Source: Diplolepis rosae (Eukaryota > Arthropoda > Insecta > Hymenoptera > Diplolepididae). Taken from it: DNA of 64,000 bases. The number at the start of each line of letters is the position of its first letter. Positions within the stretch are counted from its first letter, which is position 1. The translations under genes were made by a program, and so were the position numbers. This document shows, piece by piece, positions 20,260-32,106 of this stretch. The notes beneath the pieces were generated by a model. It saw only the letters and a list, made by a program, of their open reading frames with translations. It was not told the DNA's origin and made no database searches. The stretch spans positions 1,178,001 to 1,242,000 of the forward strand of contig JAPYXD010000679.1 in assembly GCA_030998225.1 (NCBI GenBank). The letters run 5' to 3'.

Positions 20260-21173
20260 AATAAGAACAAATATTTTTTAAATAATAAATAAAACAAATT
20301 TTTAAGTTGGTACAACTAAAAATTTTGTTAACCGTATAACAACAAAATTTCATAAATAAAAATTTTGTTGATTCAACCAATTGTTTTTCTGAGTGTGTGT
20401 AGTCTGCCTGCCATTTACAATAAAATAGTCAAAAATACATAAGTGAAATTCAAATCAAATTAAGGATCCTATAGAGTCCAATTGTCAAGTCCATTAAAAA
20501 ATAATAAACTTTTTAATTAAAAACAAAGAATATATTAAGAGGTATCCATTTAAAAATCATTAAGTTCGTTCGCAAGTTTTTGACCTATTTACTTACAGTC
20601 TTGTTTTTTTTTAAATAATTTTTTTGAAGAGCAGAAACTAACCAATTGAAATTTTTTTCAAGCCCACCCTGGCGGGTCGCGTGAACTAGATATCATAATT
20701 GGGTATCATTTCGGCAACGATTGGTCAACATTTCGGTAACAAGAAGGAAAATGAACAAATAGCGCAAAATTAACACTTGAAATGTTGATAGTGTGATTCT
20801 TTGTTGAAATTGACCTGATAAACTTAACAATTAAAATCGATAATGATATTTCCCGGCTGTAGAAAATAGAAAAAAAACGGTGTCGAATTTATTGTAATTC
20901 TGGGTAATTAACATGCAGTCGACAACAGTCTTGAAAGTTATTATTTACAGAACTTTATTTTAATACATATGTATTACCAACAGTGAACTTGAAGCCGCCT
21001 TCACCAGACGTGAAAATTCGACATCGTGTTTCTTCTATTTTCTACTTTTCTATTTTTTATCACCCCTGTATCATATGTACCAATCAGATCACCGTACATC
21101 CCCTACCTCAGAGTCTTGGGACTTTAAGTAAAGCATTTTTCACGTTTTTTTACACGCGTTTTCTGGACGTAAA
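20260..21173. other. Intron 6, left part
   Basis: AT-rich sequence. Around 20290-20380 short inverted repeats (AACAAAATTT type) suggest a degraded miniature element. Around 20665 CCCTGGCGGGTCGCG resembles one end of the CCCTGGCGGACC foldback family, but no partner end was found. Confidence 0.35.
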
Positions 21174-21249
21174 GTTGGTGTTTTGTTTACTGTGAGCTCC
21201 TTCCCAGTCCCCACTTTTACTTTGTGCTCACAGTAAACAAAACACCAAC
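21174..21249. repeat. Perfect 24-bp hairpin beside the retroposon insertion
   Basis: The left arm at 21174-21197 (GTTGGTGTTTTGTTTACTGT then GAGC) is exactly complementary to 21226-21249, with a 28-bp loop. Weaker complementarity continues outward. The retroposon's target duplication begins immediately at 21249. Confidence 0.8.
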
Positions 21250-21552
21250 GTTACTTCTAGACCCGGTTTTGTATTGGTTCTTTCAGAAACCGATTAGGGG
21301 GCCGGGTAGAGGGGCCCTGTACCAAGGGTTACTGCCGAATACGAATACATATCTAAATAAGCAATCGCGGACAATGCTGCAGGGATGGTCCCGAATGAAT
21401 AACCCCCAATGAAAGTGTTAACTACCGTGCCGGGGGCTGCGTGGTAACCGGGAGTGGTGCCTTACACGGTGTCTCTAGGAAACCAAGCCACCTCCTAGAG
21501 TATTAAGGCCTTACCCCTGCATGATTGGCTGCATGATCTGCACAATAGAGAT

Positions 21553-23424
21553 ATGGAGAAGCTACGAAAGGTGATAAAGTCGCTGGAGAAGATGGAGAGT
21601 TTTTCAGAAACGAAGAAAAACATGTTCCTTCCCATCGGGGACGGAATTCGTGTCGCGCTTCAGGCGCTGGAGATGCTGAAAATGGGCATGGAGAATCGAG
21701 ATGGCTACCTCGAGCATTTCGAGTACCACTTGAGAGCCAGGATAGTCTCGAAGATCAAGGAGTTGGGCTCTCCTAAAAGCAAGGAAGTCGTAGATAAGGG
21801 TAGCTAAACCCTCCCACAATCAGCTACGTCTTCTCAGGACCCTTGTAAGAGGCCAAGGGAGCCGACCGCGAGAGCGGAGGACCCAAAAATCCGGAGCAGA
21901 AGAGGATGGAAGCCACTAAGAAAGAGGAGGAGTGGGTAGAGGTTCCGGTTAGGAAGAACCCCCAGAAGAAGAAAGACAAGAAAGCACCAGAGAGGCCTGG
22001 GCGTCCACGCTCAGAAGCAGTGCTCATAAAACCTGCAAAAGGAATGAGCTACGCTTCCATCCATCCTGCATGATCTTAAGGGGCTATACCAGTGCGACAC
22101 TTTCAAAAAATCAATTTTTATAGTATAGTATAGCTAGCTTATATGTATAGCTGATTAGCAGTTTTTATGGTAAATATCATTTTATCTTGCAAAAATCGAT
22201 AGTTACATCTTTAAACGCGTTTTTCTCGAAATGAGATTTTTCAAATTTGCTGACATTCTGACTTAAAGTGCAATTATCCCATTGACTCGAAATTTGTACT
22301 GAGTACTATTGAATATATTTACTCTACAATGACGTAGGATATTTTTGATTGGATGGAAATTGAGGATTTGGTATTGAAAAAAGACCATTTTATAGGCAAG
22401 AAAACAATTTTTTTTTTCACAATTACGCCATTTTGTTAGATTATGATATTTTTCGAAAATCCTATGTCATTTTACAGGAAATCCCTTTCAATTCAACGAC
22501 ACTTTTTCCTTTTTCGGTTTCAGCTATTCAATCGGCTGGAATCATGTCAGTAGTGTAGGAACTTTTTTTTGGCATCTCCGAAGGCAGCGCATAAGTCGCT
22601 TGAATCTCAATATTTTTCTAGAAAAAAATGATGTAATATAGGTCAAATATAACCAAATATGCTCTTAATTTTCCGATACATTTAATTGAGTACTTTTCAT
22701 CCAAAAAATTCCCGAAAATCACCCAAATTTTCAGCGTTTACACTGGTATAGCCCCTTAAGAGACGCGTCAACCCTGATGAACTGGGCGTCACAGTCCAGG
22801 GAATTAGGGAGACGCGCTCTAAGGACCAGCTGGTGAAACTAAAGTTCTCCCAAGAAGGCAAAGGGCGGCTAAATTCCGCCTTTCAAGAAGCCATTGGTGT
22901 TAGTGGGACGGTCCGTCATCCCGTTCCCCGGATTAAGGTCGAGATCACCGACCCCAGCATTGAAGGAGAAGAGGTCGAGAAGGCTATTACAGAATTTGAC
23001 CAGCAAGGACTGGAGATGGAACTCAGGGTCTCTCTGACAAAGAGACCTTACAGAGGGATCAAAAAGGCAAGGCAAGGCTCCTCCTACTGGAGGAGGCAAG
23101 GGCCTTAAAACTACTTAAGGCGGCCCACATCAAGATCGGGTGGGTCTCCTGCAGGATCCGCAGGAAAATTGAGACAAATAGGTGTTACCAGTGCCTTGGT
23201 TTTGGACACATGGCGGCGAACTGTAGGGGACCGGAAAGAAGCAGGAGCTGCTGAAAATGTGGCGAGGAGGGGCACACCGCGGGGACCTGAACAAGGAGTC
23301 CGCGATGTTTCCTCTGCACTGTTATGGAGGAGAAGCCTCGGGTCGGTCACATCCTGTGTACAATGCGTTGTGTGAGTTTTCATGAGGCAGCCCCAAAAAG
23401 GAAACCTTGGAAAGGCCGCGATTG
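21553..23424 (+). pseudogene. R1-type ORF1, broken copy
   Basis: Pieces of ORF1 read in order at 21553-21807 (KNMFLPIGDGI, matching KNMFLPIREGI of copy 1), 22833-23108 (conserved central region) and 23140-23424 (zinc knuckles). It has frameshifts, a TTAA insertion at 22080 and a TGA in place of the Trp before the second knuckle (near 23251). The first knuckle, CYQCLGFGHMAANC, has the normal His that copy 1 lacks. Confidence 0.8.
22080..22755. mobile_element. TTAA-target miniature element (Kolobok- or piggyBac-type)
   Basis: The 676-bp insertion is flanked by TTAA at 22076-22079 and 22756-22759; copy 1 of the retroposon shows a single TTAA at the same place (12429-12432). The terminal inverted repeat is GGGGCTATACCAGTG. 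TTAA targets occur in piggyBac and Kolobok; the G-rich end fits Kolobok better. No coding capacity. Confidence 0.82.
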
Positions 23425-23795
23425 AAGACCAAGCTGGCAGGCTAGGAGGACGCCAAAGTTTGGCATATTGCGCCTATAGACAAGGCCCCGAAGTTTAAAG
23501 CTAACGTGGTTCCGGGGTCACTGTCTGGCGAGGAAACAGGAGTTTTGAGTTTAGTGGGTATTGCTTCGGCCGAGTCCCACACAGCGTGCGTAAATGCATT
23601 CTCTTTTCTCCTCTGAAAAAAAAACGTTACATCTAGAAAACGCACACGAAAAAGCCAGCAAAACATGCTTACTTTATAAATCATTTCATTATTTAACATC
23701 ATTTCTATTGATTAATAAAACGTATTTTCACAAATGAAATGTTCTCAAAACATGCCTTTATATTGTAGAAAATACATATTTAAACTCAATACCTA

Positions 23796-24197
23796 ATTAG
23801 ACATTTTCACTTCCATAAACAGCTAACTTCACTCCGCCGAACACTGAGGAAATTGCTTTCATTGTGAATGTACAGGAAAGGATCTTATTTTTCAATGTTT
23901 GCAATAAAGAAGCATTTCTTGAAAAAAATCTACCAATAACAATATGTTTTACTTTACAAAAGAAATAAAATAAATTTGACAAATTTGGACGAATTTTTTA
24001 TTTCAATAACTTTATTATTTAGTTTAATACCTTATGCATAATGGAACATATTTTTACTGATACAATTTTTTGGAAAATGCTTTTTTACTGCAGAAATCTA
24101 AAAATAAGATCCTTTACCACATATATTTCCAATGAGAGCAATTCCCTCAGTGTTAAACGAAGTAAAGTTAGCTGTTATTGAAGTTAAAATACCTAAT
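23796..24197. repeat. Foldback element with about 190-bp arms in unc80 intron 6
   Basis: 23796-23990 is an imperfect complement of 24030-24197: AACAGCTAACTT and AACACTGAGG on the left match their complements AAGTTAGCTGTT and CCTCAGTGTT on the right, with AATAAGATCCTTT further in. It lies about 65 bp from exon 6. No coding capacity. Confidence 0.7.
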
Positions 24198-24261
24198 ACC
24201 TCCAATACTCTAAAATAATATAATCTATACTACTTGTTTTATAGTTTTCACAGTGGCTTAC

Positions 24262-24341
24262 TTCATCTTCTTGATGTTTTATTGAGGGTGCTATACTTGA
24301 TTCCGATATAATACTTGTTTGACTCGGTGGACTGTCTGTAT
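24262..24341 (-). CDS. unc80: unc80 exon 6
   Basis: Residues about 221-247. Acceptor CTTTCAG precedes 24341; donor GTAAGC follows 24262. It reads TDSPPSQTSIISESSIAPSI then KHQEDE: a serine-rich linker. Confidence 0.83.
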
Positions 24342-24713
24342 CTGAAAGTATTGTAATTAAATTCATTACATTAATATCACTGAATCAAAACGTAACCTTT
24401 TGCCTTTTGTATAATAAATTTTTTAAAAATTTGTTTTTCTTTTTTTTCAGTATTTTTTTTCATAGCTAATCACCTTTTTGAGGCAATTGAAAAACAATAG
24501 TTATTTTGGAAAATTTTAAAAGAAATTTCAATGGGTGAGCATAACGTGTTAATATTGTTTGATTATATGAAGAAAATACGCATATTCACTTTCTTTAGGG
24601 AGCTAAAAAAGCTGGGGGCGCATAAACAAATTTCAAATGTTTACATTTTCAAGATCTATTATTATTCAAATTCTAATATACACATATGATCTCATATGTA
24701 TAAGAATCCTTAC

Positions 24714-24945
24714 TTCTTCCTACAAAAACGTCATCTTCTACTAGTGGTTTCTTTGTTGTTCTGGTTGATCTGCTCCAAAGCGCTCTTGGTTTTGGGCGAA
24801 CATGAGCTGTAAAGCAAAGAGCTTCAGGATGTCGACAATCACACATGGCACTCCATATTTTTAAACCATTTTCTAGTCGAAGATTCGACTTAAAATCAAT
24901 ATCTTTTAAATGGTTGCACAAAGGTGCAAAAAGGTAAACAAACAT
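24714..24945 (-). CDS. unc80: unc80 exon 5
   Basis: Residues about 144-221. Acceptor TTTTTCAG precedes 24945; donor GTAAGG follows 24714. It reads MFVYLFAPLCNHLKDIDFKS and continues with LRLENGLKIWSAMCDCRHPE and CFTAHVRPKP. The vertebrate protein has the same order here (LFVFLFAPL, then a GLxIW motif, FTA and KP), which makes this exon strongly diagnostic. The initial Met codon is internal to the protein. Confidence 0.9.
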
Positions 24946-25114
24946 CTGAAAAATAAAATGTACTGTTATTCATTATTGATAACAGGTTGGAATTTAAGTG
25001 TCTCTAATATATTTAATAATTACTTTTCACAATACATGTTATCAAATCTAGAGAAATAGTTTTTCTCAAACAATAAAGTAATATTATCAGTGAAATTTTT
25101 ATTAGTTTAGTTAC

Positions 25115-25262
25115 CGTCATCGTAGGTATAGAAAAAAGATAATAAAATGGATTATTGATGTCTCCATCAGTGTCACAACATTCTTCTGCAGAATCTAATA
25201 AAATCCAGTGCAAAATGTATAAAAGCGTCGTTTCCATTGCACCTAAATTTTGTAGATCTTTC
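25115..25262 (-). CDS. unc80: unc80 exon 4
   Basis: Residues about 94-143. Acceptor GATTTCAG precedes 25262; donor GTAACT follows 25115. It reads DLQNLGAMETTLLYILHWIL, then LDSAEECCDTDGD and FYYLFSIPTMT. The vertebrate counterpart is the KLGxxETKLLHTLHWMLLE region. Confidence 0.9.
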
Positions 25263-25394
25263 CTGAAATCAATAGATGTATATAGTATTAAAAAATTATG
25301 ATACACGGTAAATTAATATAATTCGTACATAACTTTGAAATAAAATAATCCATCTATAAATTACACTGGTCTACAAAAAAAATTTTTTTTTTGG

Positions 25395-25960
25395 TGCACC
25401 CCGGCGGAGCCAATCCAGTGATTGGTCAGCGAATTCTCTGACCGTTCACTGACCGTTCGCTGACCATTCACTGACCTTGTAATAATATGAATAAGAAGAG
25501 AAAAAAAGAAATTTAAATTGTTTTAATTATGATTCTGCGGTACATTTTGAGTTTGAAGGTATCAAAATTAATACAATAATTTTATTTTCTAGCGATAAAA
25601 ACCAAAAAAACATAATACCTGGCATCAAAAGCAGTGCACTAGTTCATGAATTGACATGTCTCCACAGTTAGAGTTGACTATTGGTTGGAGTCAGACACAA
25701 CTACTTTCGTTTCACTCTATCAAATAGTCGATCCTAACGATGGAGGCATGCCAATTCATGAACCACTGCACTGCCTTCAGTGACAGGTATTATGTTTTTT
25801 TTTAGTTTTTATCGCTAGAAAATAAAATTATTGTATCAAATTTGATACCTTTAAACTCAAAATGTATCGCAGAATTATAATACTATCAATTCAAATGTTT
25901 TTTATGCTCCTCTTATTCATAATTTTGGGGTTAGTTTGGCCCGTTGGATCCGAAAATCAG
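25395..25960. repeat. CCCTGGCGGACC-type foldback element, copy 1
   Basis: The left end is CCCCGGCGGAGCCAATCCAG, followed by tandem CTGACCGTTC(A/G) motifs at about 25436-25475, then an arm whose complement lies at about 25790-25930. The centre carries GCAGTGCA...GTTCATGAATTG against its complement AATTCATGAAC...TGCACTGC. It belongs with 29393-29881 and 51594-51950. The right end has diverged. Confidence 0.7.
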
Positions 25961-26444
25961 TATCGTTTTGCTCAATCAGATTTTTTTAATTAAAGTTGCA
26001 TGAATAATGCAAAGTCTCTGATGTCATTCAATTGTCATTTTTTACTTTTATGCATGATGCGAATTCATGGACCACAGTCACAAATCCTAAAAAGTATTTT
26101 CTAAAAAGTATTGATAAATGATTTGAGGTAATTCAAAATACGCAAAATAAGAGAAACAAAATTTTTAATTTGACAGTATTTGTATTTGCATTATTTTAGG
26201 TGATATTACCTCTAATATACAGATGTATATCCAATTGGAAGAACTTAAGATCATGTATCTGTCTGTAGCTGACTAAATCAATAATATCAGTTTCCCCCCA
26301 GGATTTTACCATAAAAATAAATTTTGATATTTGAAAATTTAGGACAGAATAAAGGTCATATTAGCGGATGTCTATAGACTTTAATTACTTTTAAACAATA
26401 AAAAATAATAATTCCTGTTTTACCGACACTAAAACTTATTTAAT

Positions 26445-27034
26445 TGATCAAAACCAATTAAAGTCTACAGCCATCCGCTATTGTGTCCTTTATTATGCCC
26501 CAGAGTTTCAGCTGAAAAAATTCACTATTGTTGAATAATCTTGGGGAATTGATATTATTCAGTCAATAGCAAAAAAAAGTTTTTCTATACAGAATTATAT
26601 CGAATTTACAAAAGAGCACGGTATACAATTAATATTAATACAAGTGCGTCTTCTAAAACTAAAATCATAAATATTCAATTATACATACAATATCATTCAA
26701 TACGAGTAGAGTTATGTTATTTTTATGTTTTTTTTTATTAGGAGATAATTGTGAATTTATATATTTTATTTGCTATGTAGAATTCAGAAAAACTTTTTAC
26801 AACAATTCCAAGAAATTTTATGATATAAGTACGCACTTGTATTAGTTTTAATTATGTACCGTGCTCTTTTGTAAATTCGATATAATTCTGTATAGAAAAA
26901 CGCTTTTTTGCTATTGACTAAACAATATCAATTCCCCAAGATTTTTCAACAATAATGAATTTTTTCAGCTGAAACTCTGGGGCATAATAAAGGACACAAT
27001 AGCGGATGGCTGTAGACTTTAATTAGTTTTGAGC
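26445..27034. repeat. Large foldback element with a third outside arm
   Basis: Arms of about 220 bp at 26445-26670 and 26815-27034 are imperfect complements (CTACAGCCATCCGCTATTG on the left; CAATAGCGGATGGCTGTAG on the right). A third copy of the outer 50 bp lies at 26343-26396 in the right-arm orientation. No transposase seen. Confidence 0.75.
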
Positions 27035-27618
27035 AATTTTTTTTTCGACGAATCATTTTTTTTTGTCTTTTTACTTCGAAAATAATCGACACTTGTTTTT
27101 TTTCAATGTGATACTTGAAAAATTCGAGATATAATTTTTTTAAGTTTGGCACTCGGGGAAATTTTTTTTTTTCTAACAGCTCACTGTAAAAGCAGTTTTG
27201 AATATAAAATGTAACCCTTGCACTTGAAATGCGCGAAAGAGAACAAGCTTTCAAAAAAGTTGTAGCACACATTTCGTTGTTTTTTTTGTAATAACAATAT
27301 AGTACATTTTTATAAACAATTGAATTTTTTTAAATTTGGAACTAATTTCTTTCCGATTTTTTTGTTTCTAAATTTTTGTTGGAGTTTTTTCAATATGCAG
27401 GCAAAATTTTGGAATGGAAAAATGAAAACTGTAGGTGTAATTAATTTATAAAATCTGTCCCGCACGTCGCAACGAGCGAGCTCGCACGTTGCAACTACGC
27501 TTAAGCTTGTTTAGGCATGCTCGGACTCGAAGCACGTGTGGCAGTGAATGCAGTGACCGCTGTTTTAGTTTTCTGTAAATGTTCCTCAAGAGTTCACCTA
27601 TTTGCAATTAATACAGGA

Positions 27619-27814
27619 ATGCCAAGCTCTCGATTTGAACATGTCTGCAGCAATCCGTTTAATAAAAAAAATCATAGTGGAAAAAAGGAAAAAAAAAATT
27701 TGCGTCGCGTTTCGTCCTCGATACTTGAAAAATTGAAAATTTTCAAACCGGATGATGTTTTGTGTACACAATGCAGAATAGAAGCAAATGAAATGGAGAT
27801 GGAAGATTTTTGTT
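27619..27814 (+). CDS. Possible exon of an unknown protein with a Cys-pair motif
   Basis: The frame from the ATG at 27619 reads MPSSRFEHVCSNPFNKKNHS, then a lysine-rich stretch, LRRVSSSILEKLKIF and LCTQCRIEANEMEMEDFC. It ends at a good splice donor GTAAGT (27815). A CxNPF...H...LC..CR arrangement could bind zinc and resembles Cys-rich N termini in TE-derived insect proteins, but I cannot name a family. It lies inside unc80 intron 3 on the opposite strand. The mariner element beginning at 27822 has inserted a few bases beyond the donor. Confidence 0.35.
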
Positions 27815-27821
27815 GTAAGTA

Positions 27822-28578
27822 AGGGGTTTCCCAATAGGGGTGATATGATTTTGAATGTCCCTATCGGGCTCATTTGAACTGAAATTTTTGACGTCTGCTG
27901 TCAGTTGTCATCAGTAAGGTTTGCCATTTAATCATGAGTAGTTTCACGCTTCCACAACGTTTGGAAATTGTCCAATTATTTTATCAAAATTCGAGAAGTT
28001 TTGTCGGTGTTCAAAGAGCATATCGTGCAAAATATGGTCGTCATTCTGCTCCATCCGCGCTCTCAATTCGTCGAATAATCGATAAGTTGGAGAGTGAATT
28101 TACTCTATTGGATACTAAGCCTAAAAATCGTATGCGAACCGCACGTTCTACACAGAATATAGCCGCCGTACAGGCCAGTATCGAGGAAAACCGTGAATTG
28201 TCCGTGCCACGTCGATCTCAGGAATTGGGCCTGTCCAGGATGACTACCTGGCGTATTTTGCGATTGGATCTTGGCCTGCATCCCTATAAGATGATTCTGG
28301 CCCAAGAACTGAAGCCTAATGACCATCGTTTGCGTCGGGAGTTCGCGGATTGGGCTCTGGAATCAATTGAAAATGATCCCAATTTTCATCAAAAAATCAT
28401 CTTTTCTGATGAGGCGCATTTTTGGCTCAAGTCTCGGGGGACATTTGGCCGATATATTCTTTAAATCATAAATGGCATAGAATATCCAATATAATAAAAA
28501 AGATTTCGATCAATTCCGAATGAATATTCAGTGTTTTTTTTCAATTTCAAAACATATCACCCTTATTGGGAAACCCTT
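27822..28578 (+). mobile_element. Internally deleted mariner-superfamily element
   Basis: The 757-bp element is flanked by TA at 27820-27821 and 28579-28580. The ends read A(G/A)GGGTTTCCCAATA(G/A)GGGT with further similarity inward. Confidence 0.88.
27934..28464 (+). pseudogene. Truncated transposase, DUF4817-type N-terminal half
   Basis: 177 codons from MSSFTLPQRLEIVQLF through AYRAKYGRHSAPSA (helix-turn-helix region), SRMTTWRILRLDLGLHPYKM, and the first catalytic Asp in IIFSDEAHFWL. The frame then ends abruptly. In the next frame the natural C-terminal tail GGHLADIFFKS is readable at 28438-28470. A central deletion of roughly half the protein has therefore fused front and tail out of frame. 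Related copies are at 13826-14410 and 34245-35302. Confidence 0.85.
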
Positions 28579-28584
28579 TACATT

Positions 28585-29392
28585 CAAACTTGTGCGTAGA
28601 CTATTTCAAAACGAATCATTAGTTATAATATAAATTGATGAGTGAAGTTTTACGATAAAATTACTCTAAATGATAAACATTACGTCATTGGTGGAAACAA
28701 CTTTTCAATATGAAATGAAAAAGTTCCACTGAAGTTTTCATTTTATTGAAAAGTTTCAGCTTTCACATCCCTAATCTATCATCCACCCAAACTAATCGAG
28801 TTCCGCAGCACATTCGATATTTTTAGCAAAACACATCCTAAAGAAGTGTTTCGAGTGTCTGTAGAGCGGTATTGAGGGTGATCATTTACGACTTGGTGGA
28901 CTACGAAGATGTTATATCAATAATATGTATAAATATAGTATTTAATTGGTGTGAAATTTGAAATCGCGTACATGAATACTAACCATGTCAAAAAAGTAGA
29001 CTGCGTGCCAACGATGAACATTGGAAAAAAGTAAACCATATTGTCACAGCTGTTCAGTGGACGTAGGAACAAAAGCAGAACGTAAGGAATGAAAGTAGAA
29101 CCTAAGGAACGAAAATAGATAAAATATGAAAACGCCGGTCGTACTTCTATAGTGCGTGTTCAAAAAATAAATAAATTGAGCCCAATGTTTTATACATTCT
29201 CATCATATGAGAAGGTATTGGTTTTATGTGGAAAATCACTTCCGGAATTCTCATAAAATCTTTACGCTTTGACACCCATTGAGTTAAAAAAACGATTTTT
29301 ACCAGAGTGTTCGAACAAACTTGTTCATCTTAAGAAGATATACAAATTTACTTCAGAGCACTTTTTGATCGGACACGTAGTTTCTGTTTTAA
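28585..29392. other. Intron 3 spacer
   Basis: AT-rich; no supported feature. Confidence 0.4.
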
Positions 29393-29881
29393 CCCTAGCG
29401 GACCCAGTTCACTGAGCGGTCAGCGAATTCGTTCACCGTTCGCTGACCTCGTGATAATATGAATAAGAAGAGCATAAAAACATTTAAATTGTTTCAATTA
29501 TGATTCGGCGGTAACTTTTGAGTTTTGTAGGTATCAAAGTTTACAATAATTTTTTTTTAGCGTTAAAAACTAACAAAACATAATACCTGCCATTGAAGGC
29601 AGTACAGTGGTTCAGCAATGTTTCACTATTACCACAGCACTGCCTTCAATGACACGTAGTATGTCTTTTTTTGGTTTTTAACGTTAAAAAATATAATTTT
29701 ATTATTCTATTAGCTTTGATACTTCAAACTTAAAATAGACCCCAAAATCATAAATGAAACAATTCAATTGTTTTTTGTCTTCTTCTTATTCATATTATTC
29801 CAAGGTCAGCGAATGGTCAGCAAACAGTCTGTGAATGGTGAACGAATTCGCTGAGTGTTCACTAGACCGGGTCCGCTAGGG
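29393..29881. repeat. CCCTGGCGGACC-type foldback element, complete copy
   Basis: The 489-bp element starts CCCTAGCGGACCCAGT and ends with the complement of CCCTAGCGGACCCGGT, with arms of about 220 bp. The outer arms carry short tandem motifs (GGTCAGCGAAT, TTCGCTGACC). The centre holds CATTGAAGGCAGT(A/G)CAGTGG and its complement. This copy defines both ends of the family. Confidence 0.85.
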
Positions 29882-30149
29882 AATTGTAAAAAACGTTATC
29901 AAAAATGAAAATTTCTATTTTGCACCAAATCTGTGTGAGATACGAAAACAATTTTAGGAAATAAAATTGTTCATTTCATGATCGTTCTTGGACGAAGTCG
30001 CATCCCGTGCGTACGTGGAAAATAGCGCCCCCCTATACATATGGTTTTTTTTCGAAAATCCATGGCCATTCACAAAATTTTTAACATGAATGTAATTTCT
30101 GAAAGGTACAGTTTATTTCCAAATAAAATGTCAAATCATTTTCGCTTTA

Positions 30150-31990
30150 TTACATAAAATTTACTTTGTATGCTTTGGCCTCTGCAAATTGCTCGATCGT
30201 TCTGGAAAAATTGAGCTGGCTCCCTATTTCATTTTCAATTGACAACAACGCCAAAAAATTTAGTTTTGTGTTAAACATAGTGGATCTCAAGTACGTCCTT
30301 ATCAGCTACAATTTGGAAAAACTCCGTTCTCCACTAACAAAAGTCACGGACAAAGTCGATAAAATTCGGAGAGTAGCCAAAATATTCGGAACGACGTCTA
30401 TCATTTTTTTTCACAATAAATTTAAGAACTTCTAACGGACATTTGATTGCAGCAGGTTTGATGTGCCGTTATTTTTTAACTCTTCATAAAGCTCGGTCCC
30501 ATTGATGTCCGAGTCTTTTTCAGTCGTGAGAATGGCATTCTAATCCTGACATTTTGATAAAAAATCAGAGCCTTCTACAGTTGAATCTTGGGATCACTGA
30601 TATTGCGAGGAAGAAGAGAAGTCATACAAAAATGCCCAAATATTTCCGTGATTTTTCAGCTGCTAAAATCGTTCCTTCACAGAAGTTAAGACAGTGTCGA
30701 CAAGAACGAGAAATAAATCTCTTCAAACTTGATCTTCTGGTATAGCAATTACATCATCTTGACTTTCATAATCAAACAGCCTTCTCTTTTTTCCTCTGCG
30801 AGATAATAAAGTATCAAAAAATGAGCCAGTCCCAAGATTTCCAGCAAGTTCTTTAGCGGATTTCATGGCGGATTCAAAGCCTTTATTTCTATAGGTAGAA
30901 AGAAATTAAAAGTAACATTCCATTGATGCTATGGCTGCAGCAATATCCATGGTTCTACTTTGCATTTGTTTACTGACGATATTGACTTGGAACAATATGT
31001 CATACCAAACGACCAGTGAGATGAGAAATTCGAATCGCATCATTTCATTAGCCAAGCATCTGGCTTCGTGTTGATGGCTTCGTGTTGAACAGCTGGATCT
31101 CTTAAATCAGATTCAAAAACATCCATCAATGCTTCATAAACGTCTTTTGTTTGACATTTGATGGGTTTGACGGTGTTCAGCCCGCTTTCCCAACGAGTCG
31201 TGCATAATGGTTTGAGGGTGAAATTTTTAACGCGACCTTTAAGAATATCCCATCTCCGCGTTGACGACGGAAATAGGACGTAGATACGCTGAAGTATACC
31301 GGAAAGTGTCATGCATGTTCTTGATGAGGAAGCTGCATCAGCGATCACTAAATTCAAAGCAATGGCACACACATGGCACAAATGCTGCTCTCGGATTCAG
31401 TTCGAGGACCCTGGCTTGAACGCTTTGGTTTTTTCACTTCATGTTAGCACCATTGTCGTCTCCTTGTTCACGTGAATTATCGATTTTGATGTTGTTTTCT
31501 TCAACAGTTTGAAGCAAGAGATTCGTGAGTCCCTTGCCCGTCGATGTAGAAGCAATTCTGAATCAGTGAATGACATTTGATCAGTATCGCTGATATCTGG
31601 AGTGCAGTCAAGAATAACAGAGAAATATCGTGCTTTCTGAATTCTTCCCAGTATTTCTACAAGAACGCTGTTTGCCAAAAGATTTATCAATTGGTCTTGA
31701 ATTATTTTTCCATAATAATGATCATTTATGTCTTTTTTCGATACTCTGCGCAGATGCTCTTCCATTACGCCGTCAAACTTTCGGAATAACTAGACCAAAC
31801 CCATGAAAAGCCAGATTGTGTTGAACGAGATACATGGTGATCATCATCAGGCGTTCTAAAACGCCATTCCGATGATGAATTTCTTCATTGACCAGCTTCT
31901 GACGTGTTGTAACTATTCCTTGATGCAAAGACAGTTTTTTCTTTAAGTCTCTTTTTCAGCCTTTTTCTTTCTATTAGATGCACCAGAGAG
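30150..31990 (-). pseudogene. hAT-type transposase relic, ZMYM1-like, copy 2
   Basis: On the minus strand the pieces run in order. 31765-31439 has SVLVEILGRIQKARYFSVIL and DCTPDISDTDQMSF. 31381-31040 has the HVCAIALNLVIADAA core. 31050-30730 has MMRFEFLISLVVWYDILFQV then NIVSKQMQS and AMKSAKELAGNLG. A decayed C-terminal hAT dimerisation region lies at about 30430-30180. It keeps the C-terminal part that copy 1 (845-2536) lost. Many stops and shifts; inactive. Confidence 0.8.
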
Positions 31991-32106
31991 TTTCTTCGGG
32001 CCACCGTTCTTTATTGGGATCGAACATAAAATATAGGACATATACGCGACGCGACGTCACGAAAAATGCAACATGGCGTTGTTAACAGAGGGATTTTGAC
32101 ATTGCA

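Larger units (their letters stand above)
21262..23624 (+). mobile_element. ORF1-only R1-like retroposon ('half-LINE'), copy 2, broken
   Basis: Same organisation as 11391-13310: leader starting CCCGGTTT, ORF1 only, the same 3' tail (GTGGGTATTGCTT, GCGTAAATGCATTC, CTCCTCTG) and a poly(A) run at 23616-23624. The target duplication CGTTAC(T/A)TCTAGA, 13 bp with one mismatch, lies at 21249-21261 and 23625-23637. A 676-bp TTAA miniature interrupts it. It sits in unc80 intron 6 in antisense orientation to the gene. Confidence 0.85.
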
